A DNA stretch of 64,000 bases, taken from positions 62,001 through 126,000 of the forward strand of contig NZ_JADRCR010000010.1 of the NCBI RefSeq assembly GCF_016649425.1, written 5' to 3'. Under the pieces are notes generated by a model. It was not told where the DNA came from and ran no database searches. It saw only the letters and a program-made list of their open reading frames with translations. How positions within the stretch are numbered: position 1 is the first letter of the stretch; every line of letters begins with the position of its first letter. Shown piece by piece: positions 48,334-57,905 of this stretch. The translations under genes and the position numbers were made by a program. Source of the stretch: Limnobaculum allomyrinae. Lineage in GTDB: Bacteria > Pseudomonadota > Gammaproteobacteria > Enterobacterales > Enterobacteriaceae.

Positions 48334-49605
48334 TTACTCACCTGACGCCTGAGCTTCCGCCTGGCTGTAGATCAGGAGTGGATCGGTATTATTTTCAATA
48401 ACCGAAGCATCAATCACTACTTTATCAACGTTTTCCATGGAAGGAATGTCGTACATGGTGTTAAGCAATGCCGCTTCCACAATTGAACGCAGGCCACGAG
48501 CACCCGTTTTGCGTGACATCGCTTTTTTAGCGATGGCTTCCAGCGCTTCATCACGGAACTCCAGCTCAACGTTTTCAAGGTGGAATAACGCCTGATACTG
48601 CTTGGTTAACGCATTTTTAGGCTCTTTCAGAATCTGAATCAGCGCCTGCTCATCCAGTTCACCCAGCGTAGCCACTACCGGCAGACGACCGATAAACTCA
48701 GGGATCAAACCGTACTTGATCAAATCACCCGGTTCAACCTGCTTAAACAGCTCGCCTTCAGTTGCTTTGTCGGATGCTTTTTTCACCGTTGCACCAAAGC
48801 CGATACCGGTACCGGTTTCAATACGCATGCCGATAACTTTATCCAGCCCGGCAAACGCACCACCACAGATAAACAGAATCTTAGAGGTATCTACCTGTAA
48901 GAACTCTTGCTGTGGATGTTTACGTCCACCCTGTGGAGGAACAGCAGCAATGGTACCTTCAATCAGTTTCAACAGCGCTTGCTGTACGCCTTCACCGGAA
49001 ACATCACGGGTAATAGACGGGTTGTCTGATTTGCGGGAAATCTTATCGATTTCATCGATATAAACGATACCACGCTGAGCCTTCTCAACATCGTAATCAC
49101 ATTTTTGCAGCAGCTTTTGAATGATGTTTTCAACATCTTCACCCACATAGCCAGCTTCCGTTAATGTGGTTGCATCCGCCATGGTAAATGGCACATCCAG
49201 AAAACGTGCCAGCGTTTCCGCCAGTAATGTCTTGCCGCTACCCGTTGGGCCGATCAGCAAAATATTACTTTTACCTAATTCAACATCGTGACTGCTATCA
49301 CTATTACGTAAACGCTTATAGTGATTATAAACCGCAACCGCCAGAACCTTTTTAGCCTGCTCTTGCCCAATCACATAATCGTCAAGATGCTGACGGATTT
49401 CATGTGGTGTAGGCAGTGCATTGCGCTCTCTGTGTGGGATTAATTCTTTAATCTCTTCGCGAATAATATCGTTACATAAGTCGACACATTCATCGCAGAT
49501 ATACACTGACGGACCAGCGATTAACTTGCGAACTTCGTGCTGGCTTTTACCACAGAAGGTGCAGTACAGCAGCTTTCCTGAACCGTCTTTGCCCTTATCT
49601 GTCAT
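48334..49605 (-). CDS. clpX: ATP-dependent unfoldase ClpX
   Basis: A 423-residue AAA+ unfoldase that feeds substrates to ClpP. The N-terminal zinc-binding domain reads [17 protein letters not shown] with CDECVDLC; Walker A is [17 protein letters not shown], the pore loop is AGYVGED, Walker B is [11 protein letters not shown], and the ClpP-docking IGF loop is [10 protein letters not shown]. It is 140 bases downstream of clpP on the same strand, the conserved clpPX arrangement. Confidence 0.98.
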   Translation of the reverse strand: MTDKGKDGSGKLLYCTFCGKSQHEVRKLIAGPSVYICDECVDLCNDIIREEIKELIPHRERNALPTPHEIRQHLDDYVIGQEQAKKVLAVAVYNHYKRLRNSDSSHDVELGKSNILLIGPTGSGKTLLAETLARFLDVPFTMADATTLTEAGYVGEDVENIIQKLLQKCDYDVEKAQRGIVYIDEIDKISRKSDNPSITRDVSGEGVQQALLKLIEGTIAAVPPQGGRKHPQQEFLQVDTSKILFICGGAFAGLDKVIGMRIETGTGIGFGATVKKASDKATEGELFKQVEPGDLIKYGLIPEFIGRLPVVATLGELDEQALIQILKEPKNALTKQYQALFHLENVELEFRDEALEAIAKKAMSRKTGARGLRSIVEAALLNTMYDIPSMENVDKVVIDASVIENNTDPLLIYSQAEAQASGE

Positions 49606-49745
49606 CAGTAAACCTCATAAATTTAAACTTTCTTTGTGCATCCTGCTTCACTTTCCCTGACGCATACCCATATTCGGCAGCTACTGCCGCCTACCTGTTT
49701 ATATTAAGTGTAGGCGCTAAACAGACTCAATGTCAGGGATAATGA

Positions 49746-50393
49746 TTATACCCTTGAGGTAACGATCTCATCGATCAAACCGTATTCCAACGCTTCCTGA
49801 GCGGACAGGAATCTGTCGCGATCGGTATCACGTTCGATATCTTCAAGTGGCTTTCCGCTATGATGGGACATCAGCTGATTCATTTTAGCTTTGATCTTCA
49901 GGATCTCTTCCGCATGAATCTGAATGTCTGAAGCCTGCCCTCTGTAGCCACCTAATGGTTGGTGGATCATGACGCGAGCATTTGGTAAACATAAACGTTT
50001 GCCTGCCGCACCCGCCGTTAACAGGAATGCACCCATTGAACAAGCCTGACCCAAACACATGGTACTAACATCCGGCTTAATAAACTGCATGGTGTCATAA
50101 ATAGACATACCAGAAGTAATTACGCCACCCGGTGAGTTGATATACATGAAAATATCTTTTTCCGGGTTTTCAGCTTCCAGAAACAGTAACTGAGCCACAA
50201 TTAGATTAGCCATATGGTCTTCAATCTGACCATTAAGGAAAACGATACGTTCCTTTAACAGACGAGAAAAAATATCGTAAGAACGCTCCCCGCGGGAAGT
50301 CTGTTCAACCACCATTGGTACTAACGCCATGTGAGGTGCCATAGGCTGTTCCATATCTGATGAAAAATTATCTAACTTGCCACTGTAGGACAT
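49746..50393 (-). CDS. clpP: ATP-dependent Clp protease proteolytic subunit
   Basis: A 215-residue serine peptidase subunit (207 in E. coli) that forms the tetradecameric chamber. The Ser in [11 protein letters not shown], the His in [20 protein letters not shown] and the Asp of the triad ([11 protein letters not shown]) are visible, as is [20 protein letters not shown]. The N-terminal propeptide is a little longer than in E. coli. It lies between tig and clpX; CAGGAG precedes the ATG. Confidence 0.98.
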   Translation of the reverse strand: MSYSGKLDNFSSDMEQPMAPHMALVPMVVEQTSRGERSYDIFSRLLKERIVFLNGQIEDHMANLIVAQLLFLEAENPEKDIFMYINSPGGVITSGMSIYDTMQFIKPDVSTMCLGQACSMGAFLLTAGAAGKRLCLPNARVMIHQPLGGYRGQASDIQIHAEEILKIKAKMNQLMSHHSGKPLEDIERDTDRDRFLSAQEALEYGLIDEIVTSRV

Positions 50394-50409
50394 TGGGGTC
50401 TCCTGATAG

Positions 50410-50442
50410 AAAAATGGCCCGGAAACAGAGCCTCCGAGCCAT
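50410..50442 (-). terminator. tig terminator/attenuator before clpP
   Basis: Minus strand ATGGCTCGG and CCGGGCCAT form a nine-base stem, with one G-T pair, around an 11-base loop and run directly into TTTTTC, immediately followed by the clpP ribosome site. Read-through would couple tig to clpP. Confidence 0.78.
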
Positions 50443-50495
50443 ATTTGCAGAAGAATAGCGACTAAGTCAACTTTCTGTCTGCTCTCAAAGCATTA

Positions 50496-51800
50496 TCATG
50501 CAGCTGGAGTCTGGTTCATTAGCTCGCTGAATGACATGGCCTTTTCAGTTACTTTAGCATTAGCCAGCAGTGTTTCTACTGCTTCTTCTTCCAAAGCAAC
50601 ATTGCGCATGTTGTTCATCAGTTCACTGTTCTTATTATAGAACTCAATTACTTCTTGTGGATCTTCATACGCAGAAGCCATTTCTTCAATCAGTGCATTA
50701 ACGCGAGTCTGGTCAGCTTTTAGTTCATTCTTACGAATCACTTCGCCTAACAGTAAACCCACTACAACGCGACGTTTAGCTTGCTCTTCGAACAGTTCGC
50801 GAGGTAATTCCATCGCTTGCTGTTGGTTGCCACCAAAACGTTGTGCTGCTTGTTGACGCAGTACGTCGATTTCACCATCAACCAGTGAAGCAGGAACATC
50901 TACATCATTGGTTTTGATCAGACCGTCGATAACCTGAGTCTTAACGCGGTTACGGATAGCGCCTTTCAGCTCGCGTTCCATATTTTTACGAACTTCCGCT
51001 TTTAAGCCATCCAGAGTACCGTCAGCAACGCCAAAGCGAGAAATAAACTCCGGAGTGAATTCTGGCAGCTCACGCTCTTCTACTTTCTTCAGAACGATAG
51101 CGAACTTAGCCGCTTTGCCTTTCAGGTTTTCTGCATGGTAGTCATCAGGGAAGTTAACGTCGATAGTAAACTCTTCGCCTTTCTTATGACCCACAATGCC
51201 TTCTTCAAAGCCTGGGATCATGCGACCCTGGCCCATGGCCAGTACGAAATCAGCGGCTTTACCACCTTCGAACTCTTCACCGTCAATAGAACCGGTGAAA
51301 TCTACCGTTACGCGATCTTCAGCTTTAGCCTGGTCATCAGTCTCTTTCCAGATTGCTTGCTGCTTGCGTAAAGTATCCAGCATGGTCTCAACGTCAGCTT
51401 CGCCCACGTTAACCACTGGTTTTTCAACTTCAATGGTATTTAAGTCTTTCAGTTCTACTTCCGGATACACTTCAAACTCTACAGAGTAGTTGAAGTCTTC
51501 ACCCAGCTTGTATTCGCCCGGTACATATTTCGGTGCGCCAGCCGGATTGATTTTTTCTTTGATGATGGCATCAATGAAATGACGCTGCATCAATTCACCC
51601 AGCACGTCCTGGCGCGCAGAAGCACCATAACGCTGAGCGATAATATTCATTGGTACTTTTCCTTTACGGAAGCCGTCGATACGTACTTTCTTGGCAATAT
51701 CTACCAGCTCTTTTTTTACTGCTTCTTCAATCACGTCAGCCGCAACAGCGATTGATAGACGGCGCCCTAGGCCTTGAGTTGTTTCAACGGAAACTTGCAT
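50496..51800 (-). CDS. tig: Trigger factor
   Basis: A 434-residue ribosome-associated chaperone and prolyl isomerase (432 in E. coli). The ribosome-binding loop [17 protein letters not shown] lies near residue 44; the FKBP-type isomerase domain (about 150-245) has [20 protein letters not shown] and [15 protein letters not shown]; the helical C-terminal chaperone domain ends with [13 protein letters not shown]. It precedes clpP and follows bolA, as in E. coli. Confidence 0.98.
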   Translation of the reverse strand: MQVSVETTQGLGRRLSIAVAADVIEEAVKKELVDIAKKVRIDGFRKGKVPMNIIAQRYGASARQDVLGELMQRHFIDAIIKEKINPAGAPKYVPGEYKLGEDFNYSVEFEVYPEVELKDLNTIEVEKPVVNVGEADVETMLDTLRKQQAIWKETDDQAKAEDRVTVDFTGSIDGEEFEGGKAADFVLAMGQGRMIPGFEEGIVGHKKGEEFTIDVNFPDDYHAENLKGKAAKFAIVLKKVEERELPEFTPEFISRFGVADGTLDGLKAEVRKNMERELKGAIRNRVKTQVIDGLIKTNDVDVPASLVDGEIDVLRQQAAQRFGGNQQQAMELPRELFEEQAKRRVVVGLLLGEVIRKNELKADQTRVNALIEEMASAYEDPQEVIEFYNKNSELMNNMRNVALEEEAVETLLANAKVTEKAMSFSELMNQTPAA

Positions 51801-52114
51801 CTTGTTACCTCAAAAAATCACAGTGCTCGGTCAACTCCAGAAGCGATTTTCAATATTGCACCAGGCAAATTTGAAAACGTTTCTTAAGACCGGGACGGCC
51901 GCGCTTACGGTACCCTATCCCTTATTGTCGGAAGCATCCCGAATAAAGTCCGGAAAATTAGACGCAGCATTATAGCCGCGCATTGATGATGAGTCGAGAA
52001 AAGAGAGGGAGTTAGTACCAGATAAATCGTGATTCAGTTCCCGAAACGTTACCCAACCGATGGTTATTGCCCTGTTTTATGGATATCAGGCTCCATTTCC
52101 ATTCTGATTCACCG
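51801..52114. other. Spacer between bolA and tig
   Basis: About 310 bases without a gene. It holds the tig promoter. A GC-rich patch with CGGGACGGCCGCGC (about 51890-51905) is visible, but no RNA gene or repeat is recognised. Confidence 0.4.
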
Positions 52115-52426
52115 CTATGAAAAACGGCTACCGCCATGACACTCAGGTGAGTCTGGTACGGAATCCTGCTGTTTCTGCCATTCGTCAGGCGTATAGGTAT
52201 GCAAAGCCAGTGCATGAATTGGCTGTTGCATCTCCTGAGCCAGCAACTGATAAATCACACGATGGCGAGCAATCAGACGCTGCCCGACAAAGCTGTCAGA
52301 GACAATCACAACTTTAAAATGGCTTTCTGAACCCGCCGGTACATTATGTTGATAACTTTCATTGACCACTTCAATAAACAGCGGCTTCAGCACGGCTAAC
52401 TTTTGTTTAATAACGTCTTGTATCAT
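52115..52426 (-). CDS. bolA: BolA transcriptional regulator
   Basis: A 103-residue stress and morphology regulator (105 in E. coli). [20 protein letters not shown] and [20 protein letters not shown], then [13 protein letters not shown], are the BolA/KH-like fold with the conserved histidines that bind iron-sulfur clusters with a monothiol glutaredoxin. I start it at [10 protein letters not shown] (52426), as in E. coli; the frame upstream to 52516 is AT-rich and unrelated. The ribosome site is weak. Confidence 0.92.
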   Translation of the reverse strand: MIQDVIKQKLAVLKPLFIEVVNESYQHNVPAGSESHFKVVIVSDSFVGQRLIARHRVIYQLLAQEMQQPIHALALHTYTPDEWQKQQDSVPDSPECHGGSRFS

Positions 52427-52549
52427 CAGGTTATCCAACTTATCTCTTGTCGATTTATTGCTGTTTTTGAGTTTTGTCTTTTTATCATCAATGCAATTAA
52501 AGTACATCATTAGCAATCTTGCCTGTCATACGCTGTACTTTCTCTGATT

Positions 52550-53707
52550 TTATCCTGTAACAGGAAAAGCCAGCATAATGCTCTTTTCCTCAACCGTTGC
52601 AACTATAGGGTTTACTTGCCAGTCTACCGTTAGCTCAACGTTGTTTGTCGAGTCGGAGCCGTTATCATCAGACTGTAGCGGCTCCCAATTACGCAAATAA
52701 CATGTCGCCACACCACTATCATCAATATGGGTAATCTGTATAAAAAATACCTGCCTGGAAACATGATGGCCTTGATGAACGGCATAACCCAACAAGGTTC
52801 TGCATTGGCCAGAGCTAAAAATAGACCACTGACCATCTTTAACTGTCATATCACGATTTAAACTAATACTTTCAATTGCATAAACATGACCACTTTCACT
52901 TTCCACCACATTATCAAGATCTAAAACATACTTTCCTGTGTTGTTACCATCAAGATAGAGCACATAACAACAACTGTTCAATACCCGCTCGGGAGAACAA
53001 AGGGTACGTAAATTTGTTGGCAACGCCAGTCTGGCTTCTAAAATAGCGCCACTGTTTAATTGGTAGCTTAGCTTTTCCGGAATTGAGGCAGGCACTAATT
53101 CGGGTAGTAACCATATTCCTCTGAATTCACGTAACATAACCTTTGTACCCAGCGTTAAAGATTCAAGCAATAAAGGCATTGATTTGGGGGAATTAACCAG
53201 TTGCAAATAACGTTTAGTTAATTCCGGCGCATCAAAAAAATATAAACATCTATCCGATTCACTATAAATGACCCAACGTTGATTTTTGCGGGCGTCCATC
53301 ATTGCGATACGATACTGACCTTCAGCCAAATCTACCCACTCAGAAGAAATATCCTGAATTAATGCCCCATCACGCAGCAGATAAGTGAAGTACTCAGGCC
53401 CACCCATAGCAATTTCACCCCAGGATACTAGTCTGTCATCCTCGACTATTCTGTTTTGACTGACCATGTCCGGATTGAAATCAGAGACTAAACGCCGGGT
53501 CGTATGGTTTAGTGATAACGCTTCCTTTATTTCAGGCAGCGCATAGAGCTTTTGCAGTAATAACGATGTACCCACTGCCGCAATCAGAGAAAGAATTATG
53601 CCAACAAAAGAAAAGCAAAAGAGGATGCCACATAATGCTACGATAAATGGTAGCCAGTTTAAGTATCGATAACGTTTCGCCACCATTTTACTCATCCATT
53701 TAGACAT
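52550..53707 (-). CDS. Unrecognised membrane-anchored protein
   Basis: A 385-residue protein that I do not recognise. A basic N-terminus (KMVAKRYRYLNW) is followed by a continuous hydrophobic stretch (about 18-54) long enough for a membrane hairpin. The remaining 330 residues are soluble, mixed alpha/beta, with many Trp and Tyr and phrases such as SWGEIAMGGPEYFTYLLRDG, RKNQRWVIYSESDRCLYFFD and LYLDGNNTGKYVLDLDNVVE, which look like beta strands. With both membrane ends on one side, the soluble part is probably cytoplasmic. It sits between bolA and yajG, which adjoin in E. coli, so it is an insertion. No toxin, enzyme or transport motif was seen. Confidence 0.75.
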   Translation of the reverse strand: MSKWMSKMVAKRYRYLNWLPFIVALCGILFCFSFVGIILSLIAAVGTSLLLQKLYALPEIKEALSLNHTTRRLVSDFNPDMVSQNRIVEDDRLVSWGEIAMGGPEYFTYLLRDGALIQDISSEWVDLAEGQYRIAMMDARKNQRWVIYSESDRCLYFFDAPELTKRYLQLVNSPKSMPLLLESLTLGTKVMLREFRGIWLLPELVPASIPEKLSYQLNSGAILEARLALPTNLRTLCSPERVLNSCCYVLYLDGNNTGKYVLDLDNVVESESGHVYAIESISLNRDMTVKDGQWSIFSSGQCRTLLGYAVHQGHHVSRQVFFIQITHIDDSGVATCYLRNWEPLQSDDNGSDSTNNVELTVDWQVNPIVATVEEKSIMLAFPVTG

Positions 53708-54048
53708 AATTACTCATCCGTTTATTCTGACGCTATATGTCAACATATGGCTTACTGACGTCTGGACAAACTACCAGACCACCTCAGTACCCTATTTACT
53801 CCGAGAATCAATAAAAACACATTAACCTGCGCGATATTATCATTTCCCCTCTTCCTCATCACCAGAGCAATGATATGATAGGCATCGGTCTTATTTGTAC
53901 CACGGTTTATCTCGGCAGTATGATTAACAATGCAGGTGACTAAACCAACTCACAAGCCGCTCTGACCTCTGATTAGGCTCAGGTATTAGTTGATGATGCC
54001 ATCATCAAAGCGGTATATGGATAATAAATTGAATTTAAAAGGTTTACC
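53708..54048. other. Divergent spacer between the orphan gene and yajG
   Basis: About 340 bases with promoters for both sides. A 22-codon frame (53875-53943, hydrophobic) has no clear ribosome site. Nothing else is recognised. Confidence 0.4.
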
Positions 54049-54645
54049 GTGAAAAAAATGACTCTGCCACAGCGTATTCTGTTTCCATTAATAGCGCTAT
54101 TTATTCTGGCCGGCTGTGCTCGTCCGGATACTACATTGAATATCAACCCAACCATGAACCTTCCTCAGCAAGATCCATCGCTGATGGGAGCTACCATTAG
54201 TATCACCAGTGCAGATCAGCGTCAGGATAGTGCTTTAGCTAAAGTGAATCGTGAAGGTCAACTGTTAACCTTAACGCCTTCAAGAGATATGCGTTTTCTG
54301 CTGCAGGAAGCATTAGAGAAGCAACTGCGCGCCCGTGGCTATATGGTAGGTCCGGAAGGTAGCGTTAATGTACAGATCATTATCAATAATCTGTACGCCG
54401 ACGTGCAGGAAGGTGACTTACGCTATAACATCGTCACCAAAGTGGATATCTCAATCGTTAGCCAGGCAAAAAATGGCCAACAACAGACTAAAAACTTCCG
54501 CACTACCCACAACACCAAGGGTGCCTTTACCGCCAGCAATAAAAACATCGAGAATGTTATTAATGAGGCGTTAACCGATATGATCAATGAAATGGCGCAG
54601 GATACCAGCATCAGCGACTTTATCCGTCAAAATGCGCGCAGTTAA
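54049..54645 (+). CDS. yajG: Lipoprotein YajG
   Basis: A 198-residue lipoprotein: signal peptide with lipobox ILAGC (cysteine 23 from the GTG start), then NLPQQDPSLMGATISITSAD, SRDMRFLLQEALEKQLRARG and a C-terminal NKNIENVINEALTDMINEMA, all close to E. coli YajG. A GTG at 54049 (AAAGG upstream) or ATG at 54058 may be the start. Function is unknown. It precedes ampG by about 45 bases, the usual order. Confidence 0.93.
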   Translation: MKKMTLPQRILFPLIALFILAGCARPDTTLNINPTMNLPQQDPSLMGATISITSADQRQDSALAKVNREGQLLTLTPSRDMRFLLQEALEKQLRARGYMVGPEGSVNVQIIINNLYADVQEGDLRYNIVTKVDISIVSQAKNGQQQTKNFRTTHNTKGAFTASNKNIENVINEALTDMINEMAQDTSISDFIRQNARS

Positions 54646-54689
54646 TCCAGTACCAACCCCTGCTCAAATCGACAGGGGTTTCTGATTCT

Positions 54690-56186
54690 ATGACTAATTA
54701 CTATTTTAAAGCGTTTACTCAACGTAATACCGCGGTATTGCTACTGCTTGGTTTTGCATCTGGCCTGCCGTTGGCCTTAACCTCAGGCACCCTGCAAGCC
54801 TGGATGACGGTGGCAGGTCTGGATTTAACCACCATTGGTTTCTTCTCTTTAGTTGGGCAGGCCTACGTTTTTAAGTTCCTATGGTCACCGTTAATGGACC
54901 GCTACAGCTTGCCATTTCTTGGCCGTCGTCGTGGCTGGATGCTGCTAACTCAGGTGGCGCTGGTTATTCTGATTTTTGCCATTGGCTGTCTGGACCCTCA
55001 GCACGATTTATGGTTAATGGCAGCGCTGGCGGTAATGATTGCCTTTTTCTCCGCCTCTCAGGACATTGTGTTTGATGCCTACAAAACCGACGTACTGCCG
55101 GCAGATCAGCGGGGAAACGGTGCGGCTATTTCGGTATTAGGCTATCGTTTAGCCATGTTAGTTTCTGGTGGGCTGGCGCTGTGGATTGCCCATTATTATC
55201 TGGGCTGGCGCGCAACCTATTGGCTAATGGCGTTGCTAATGGTTATTGGTATTATTGCCACCCTGTGGGCAAAAGAGCCTGAGACCATAGCCTCAACCCC
55301 TAAAACCATTGAGCAGGCAGTGGTTGAGCCACTAAAAGATTTCTTTGGACGTAATAATGCCTGGCTGATTCTGCTGCTAATCGTGCTGTATAAGATGGGT
55401 GACGCTTTTGCCGGTAGTTTAAGTACCACGTTCCTGATTCGCGGCGTAGGCTTTAACGCCGGTGAAGTCGGTCTGGTCAATAAAACACTGGGCCTGTTTG
55501 CCACTATCATTGGTGTGCTGATTGGCGGCATTCTGATGCAGAGATTAACGCTGTTTCGCTCGCTGATGCTGTTCGGTATTTTGCAGGCGGTATCCAATTT
55601 TGGTTACTGGATTCTGGCGGTAACTGATAAGAATATTATCACCATGGGCAGCGCGATTTTCTTTGAGAATCTGTGTGGAGGAATGGGTACCGCAGCCTTT
55701 GTTGCTCTGCTAATGACCCTGTGTAATAAATCATTCTCCGCCACTCAGTTTGCCCTGCTCTCGGCGTTGTCCGCTGTTGGTCGGGTTTATGTTGGCCCGG
55801 TTGCCGGTTGGTTTGTTGAGCATTACAACTGGCCGCTGTTCTATCTGTTTACCATTGTAATGGCAGTTCCCGGATTGCTACTGCTGGCGGTATGCCGTCA
55901 AACGCTGGAACATACCCAGCAAACAGATAGCTTTATGCCCAGAATACATTTTTCCCGTCAGTATCAGTTGGCTATCCGATTAGTTATCGCCGGTGCAATT
56001 ATGCTGTGGGCATGGCTGATATTGCTGTTCCGGTCCGCGACTGAATTCAGTTCTCTCTATTATATAAAAGAAGCGCTGTTAAATATTGGCGGCCTGTTGT
56101 GTCTGATGGGGATATTGATAGGTTGTTGGTTGGATTATAAATCCATCAGGAAAGAACCATCAGAAGTGACTAAAAGCATAGAGTAA
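54690..56186 (+). CDS. ampG: Anhydromuropeptide permease AmpG
   Basis: A 498-residue major-facilitator protein (491 in E. coli) that imports GlcNAc-anhydromuropeptides during cell-wall recycling and thereby feeds AmpC induction. LLGFASGLPLALTSGTLQAW at the N-terminus, SPLMDRYSLPFLGRRRGWML, ASQDIVFDAYKTDVLPADQR and CGGMGTAAFVALLMTLCNKS are strongly conserved. About fourteen membrane segments are predicted. It is cotranscribed with yajG and ends at a clear terminator. Confidence 0.97.
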   Translation: MTNYYFKAFTQRNTAVLLLLGFASGLPLALTSGTLQAWMTVAGLDLTTIGFFSLVGQAYVFKFLWSPLMDRYSLPFLGRRRGWMLLTQVALVILIFAIGCLDPQHDLWLMAALAVMIAFFSASQDIVFDAYKTDVLPADQRGNGAAISVLGYRLAMLVSGGLALWIAHYYLGWRATYWLMALLMVIGIIATLWAKEPETIASTPKTIEQAVVEPLKDFFGRNNAWLILLLIVLYKMGDAFAGSLSTTFLIRGVGFNAGEVGLVNKTLGLFATIIGVLIGGILMQRLTLFRSLMLFGILQAVSNFGYWILAVTDKNIITMGSAIFFENLCGGMGTAAFVALLMTLCNKSFSATQFALLSALSAVGRVYVGPVAGWFVEHYNWPLFYLFTIVMAVPGLLLLAVCRQTLEHTQQTDSFMPRIHFSRQYQLAIRLVIAGAIMLWAWLILLFRSATEFSSLYYIKEALLNIGGLLCLMGILIGCWLDYKSIRKEPSEVTKSIE

Positions 56187-56187
56187 C

Positions 56188-56218
56188 TTTAGAGCACCTG
56201 AATTACAGGTGCTCTAAA
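56188..56218 (+). terminator. ampG terminator
   Basis: TTTAGAGCACCTG and CAGGTGCTCTAAA form a perfect 13-bp stem with an AATTA loop right after the ampG stop. The following tract is A-rich, so it may also act in the other direction. Confidence 0.78.
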
Positions 56219-56324
56219 ACCGATAATAAAAACATTTATTATCATATTGATAAGAAATTTCAGAATGCTCACGGTTACCCCCAATCTTTTCATCATCGTC
56301 CTGACAATTTTGAGATTGGTTTGA

Positions 56325-56777
56325 CTATTCTACCACTTGATCCCCAATCGTTTTTTGAGAAATCAATACTTTTTGAGCACAGTAAATAGCCTTTTTATCT
56401 GTTACCTCTATTGAATTCTCTTTTATGAAGACCTCAAGAGCACAAACTCCTTTTGAATCGTTAATGTAAGCCATGATACTCCCGCCATTCCCTGATTGAG
56501 AACCGATCTTCCATTTTGAAAATAACTCAGAATCTTCAAAATAAGAGATTGAAACAGGCAGTGATAATTGTTCATTTGGCCTAATAACGTTGATTCGTTT
56601 TAATTGTTGTAACTCTTCTAATGTTGGTTCCATACTGCCTGTATGCTGCATCGTATAGATATATAAATCATTATTAGTATTATTATGTAAATAAATCGTC
56701 GGAGCCAATCGACTGAAATAGAAAATAATCAGCAATGCGATACTCAAGATAACTAAAAATTTTTTATTCAATTTCAT
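56325..56777 (-). CDS. Unrecognised small membrane-anchored protein
   Basis: A 150-residue protein I do not recognise, from ATG 56777 (MKLNKKF); 14 further in-frame upstream codons lack support. A Lys-rich start and one hydrophobic segment (about 6-25) predict a signal anchor with a periplasmic body. The body carries HNNTNNDLYIYTMQHTGS, a possible proline-rich turn, and two cysteines (in GVCALEV and IYCAQKV) that could pair. The gene is AT-rich compared with ampG and araD, consistent with horizontal acquisition. It lies alone between two well-known blocks, with more than 250 bases free on its upstream side. Confidence 0.6.
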   Translation of the reverse strand: MKLNKKFLVILSIALLIIFYFSRLAPTIYLHNNTNNDLYIYTMQHTGSMEPTLEELQQLKRINVIRPNEQLSLPVSISYFEDSELFSKWKIGSQSGNGGSIMAYINDSKGVCALEVFIKENSIEVTDKKAIYCAQKVLISQKTIGDQVVE

Positions 56778-56998
56778 AATGACTTCACTATTTTTAATGG
56801 GCTTGCAATATGCCAGCACCAGCGTGACAGAAAAACAGAATAGCGACAGCTGATAACATTATCAGTAATAATAGATTTGCCAGTAATATCAATAGAATTA
56901 TTGAGTTAGATTATTTCAGGATTGGTAATAAGTAACCTAATCGCATCAGAAGACTATATAAAATAAATTCCTTAATAAGATTAAAGATAAACAGATGG
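56778..56998. other. AT-rich spacer upstream of the orphan gene
   Basis: About 220 AT-rich bases with no gene; they should carry the promoter of the minus-strand orphan gene. Confidence 0.4.
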
Positions 56999-57027
56999 GA
57001 AGCACCCAAACGATAAGTGGGTGCTTC
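56999..57027 (-). terminator. Hairpin after araD
   Basis: GAAGCACCCA and TGGGTGCTTC form a perfect ten-base stem with a nine-base loop just past the araD stop. No strong T-run follows, so it may protect the transcript end rather than terminate alone. Confidence 0.6.
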
Positions 57028-57042
57028 AGGACATGGTTATTT

Positions 57043-57738
57043 TTACTGCCCGTAATAAGCATTCTTACCATGCTTACGTAGATAGTGTTTATCCAACAAC
57101 TCCTGCTGCATTTCACCTAAATCTGGCGTTAGCTGGCGGGTAAACAGATTCATATAGGCGATCTCTTCCAGCACTACCGCGTTATGCACAGCATTGTCCG
57201 GATCGGTTCCCCAGGCAAAAGGACCGTGAGAATTAACCAACACAGCCGGAACATCTTTAGCGTTGATCCCCAGAACTTTAAACGTTTCGATAATCACATT
57301 ACCGGTTTCCAGCTCATACTCCCCTGCTATTTCTGCCGGCGTCATTCTTCTGGTACAAGGAATTGGACCATAGAAATAATCTGCGTGGGTGGTTCCCCAT
57401 GCAGGTAAATCACGTCCAGCCTGCGCCCAAATCGTGGCATGACGAGAGTGAGTATGTACAATTCCACCAATTTCAGGAAATGCCCGATACAACGCCAAGT
57501 GGGTTTCGGTATCCGATGAAGGCTTTTTGCTGCCTTCTACAACTTTCCCGGTTTCCAGACTCACTACCACCATATCGTCAGCGGTCATATGTTCATACTC
57601 AACACCTGACGGCTTAATCACGATCACACCGCGTTCACGATCGACTCCACTGACGTTTCCCCAGGTAAAGGTCACTAAATGATGACGGGGTAAAGCCAGA
57701 TTAGCCTCTAAAACCTGTTTCTTCAGTTGCTGATACAT
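57043..57738 (-). CDS. araD: L-ribulose-5-phosphate 4-epimerase
   Basis: A 231-residue class II aldolase-type enzyme that makes D-xylulose 5-phosphate from L-ribulose 5-phosphate. Zinc-binding [12 protein letters not shown] and [18 protein letters not shown] are visible, with [20 protein letters not shown] at the N-terminus. Length equals that of E. coli AraD. It is the last gene of araBAD, separated from araA by about 170 bases that contain an AAACATCA/TGATGTTT hairpin (57857-57886). Confidence 0.97.
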   Translation of the reverse strand: MYQQLKKQVLEANLALPRHHLVTFTWGNVSGVDRERGVIVIKPSGVEYEHMTADDMVVVSLETGKVVEGSKKPSSDTETHLALYRAFPEIGGIVHTHSRHATIWAQAGRDLPAWGTTHADYFYGPIPCTRRMTPAEIAGEYELETGNVIIETFKVLGINAKDVPAVLVNSHGPFAWGTDPDNAVHNAVVLEEIAYMNLFTRQLTPDLGEMQQELLDKHYLRKHGKNAYYGQ

Positions 57739-57905
57739 ATTCGTTTGCCTTTTAATCTTTTCTTTCTAAATTAGCAGTTAAATTCAGCTCACTATTGAAA
57801 GAGAATTGCCCCCGGACAGTGATGCCTGAGGGCCAGCTTGATTACTCTTTCAATTCAAACATCAATCGTTATCAATATGATGTTTGGTTTATTACCCGAT
57901 ATCAC

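Noticed and set aside
53875-53943. 22-codon hydrophobic frame upstream of yajG
   Set aside because: Too short, no clear ribosome site, no conservation evidence; noted only as a possible small protein.
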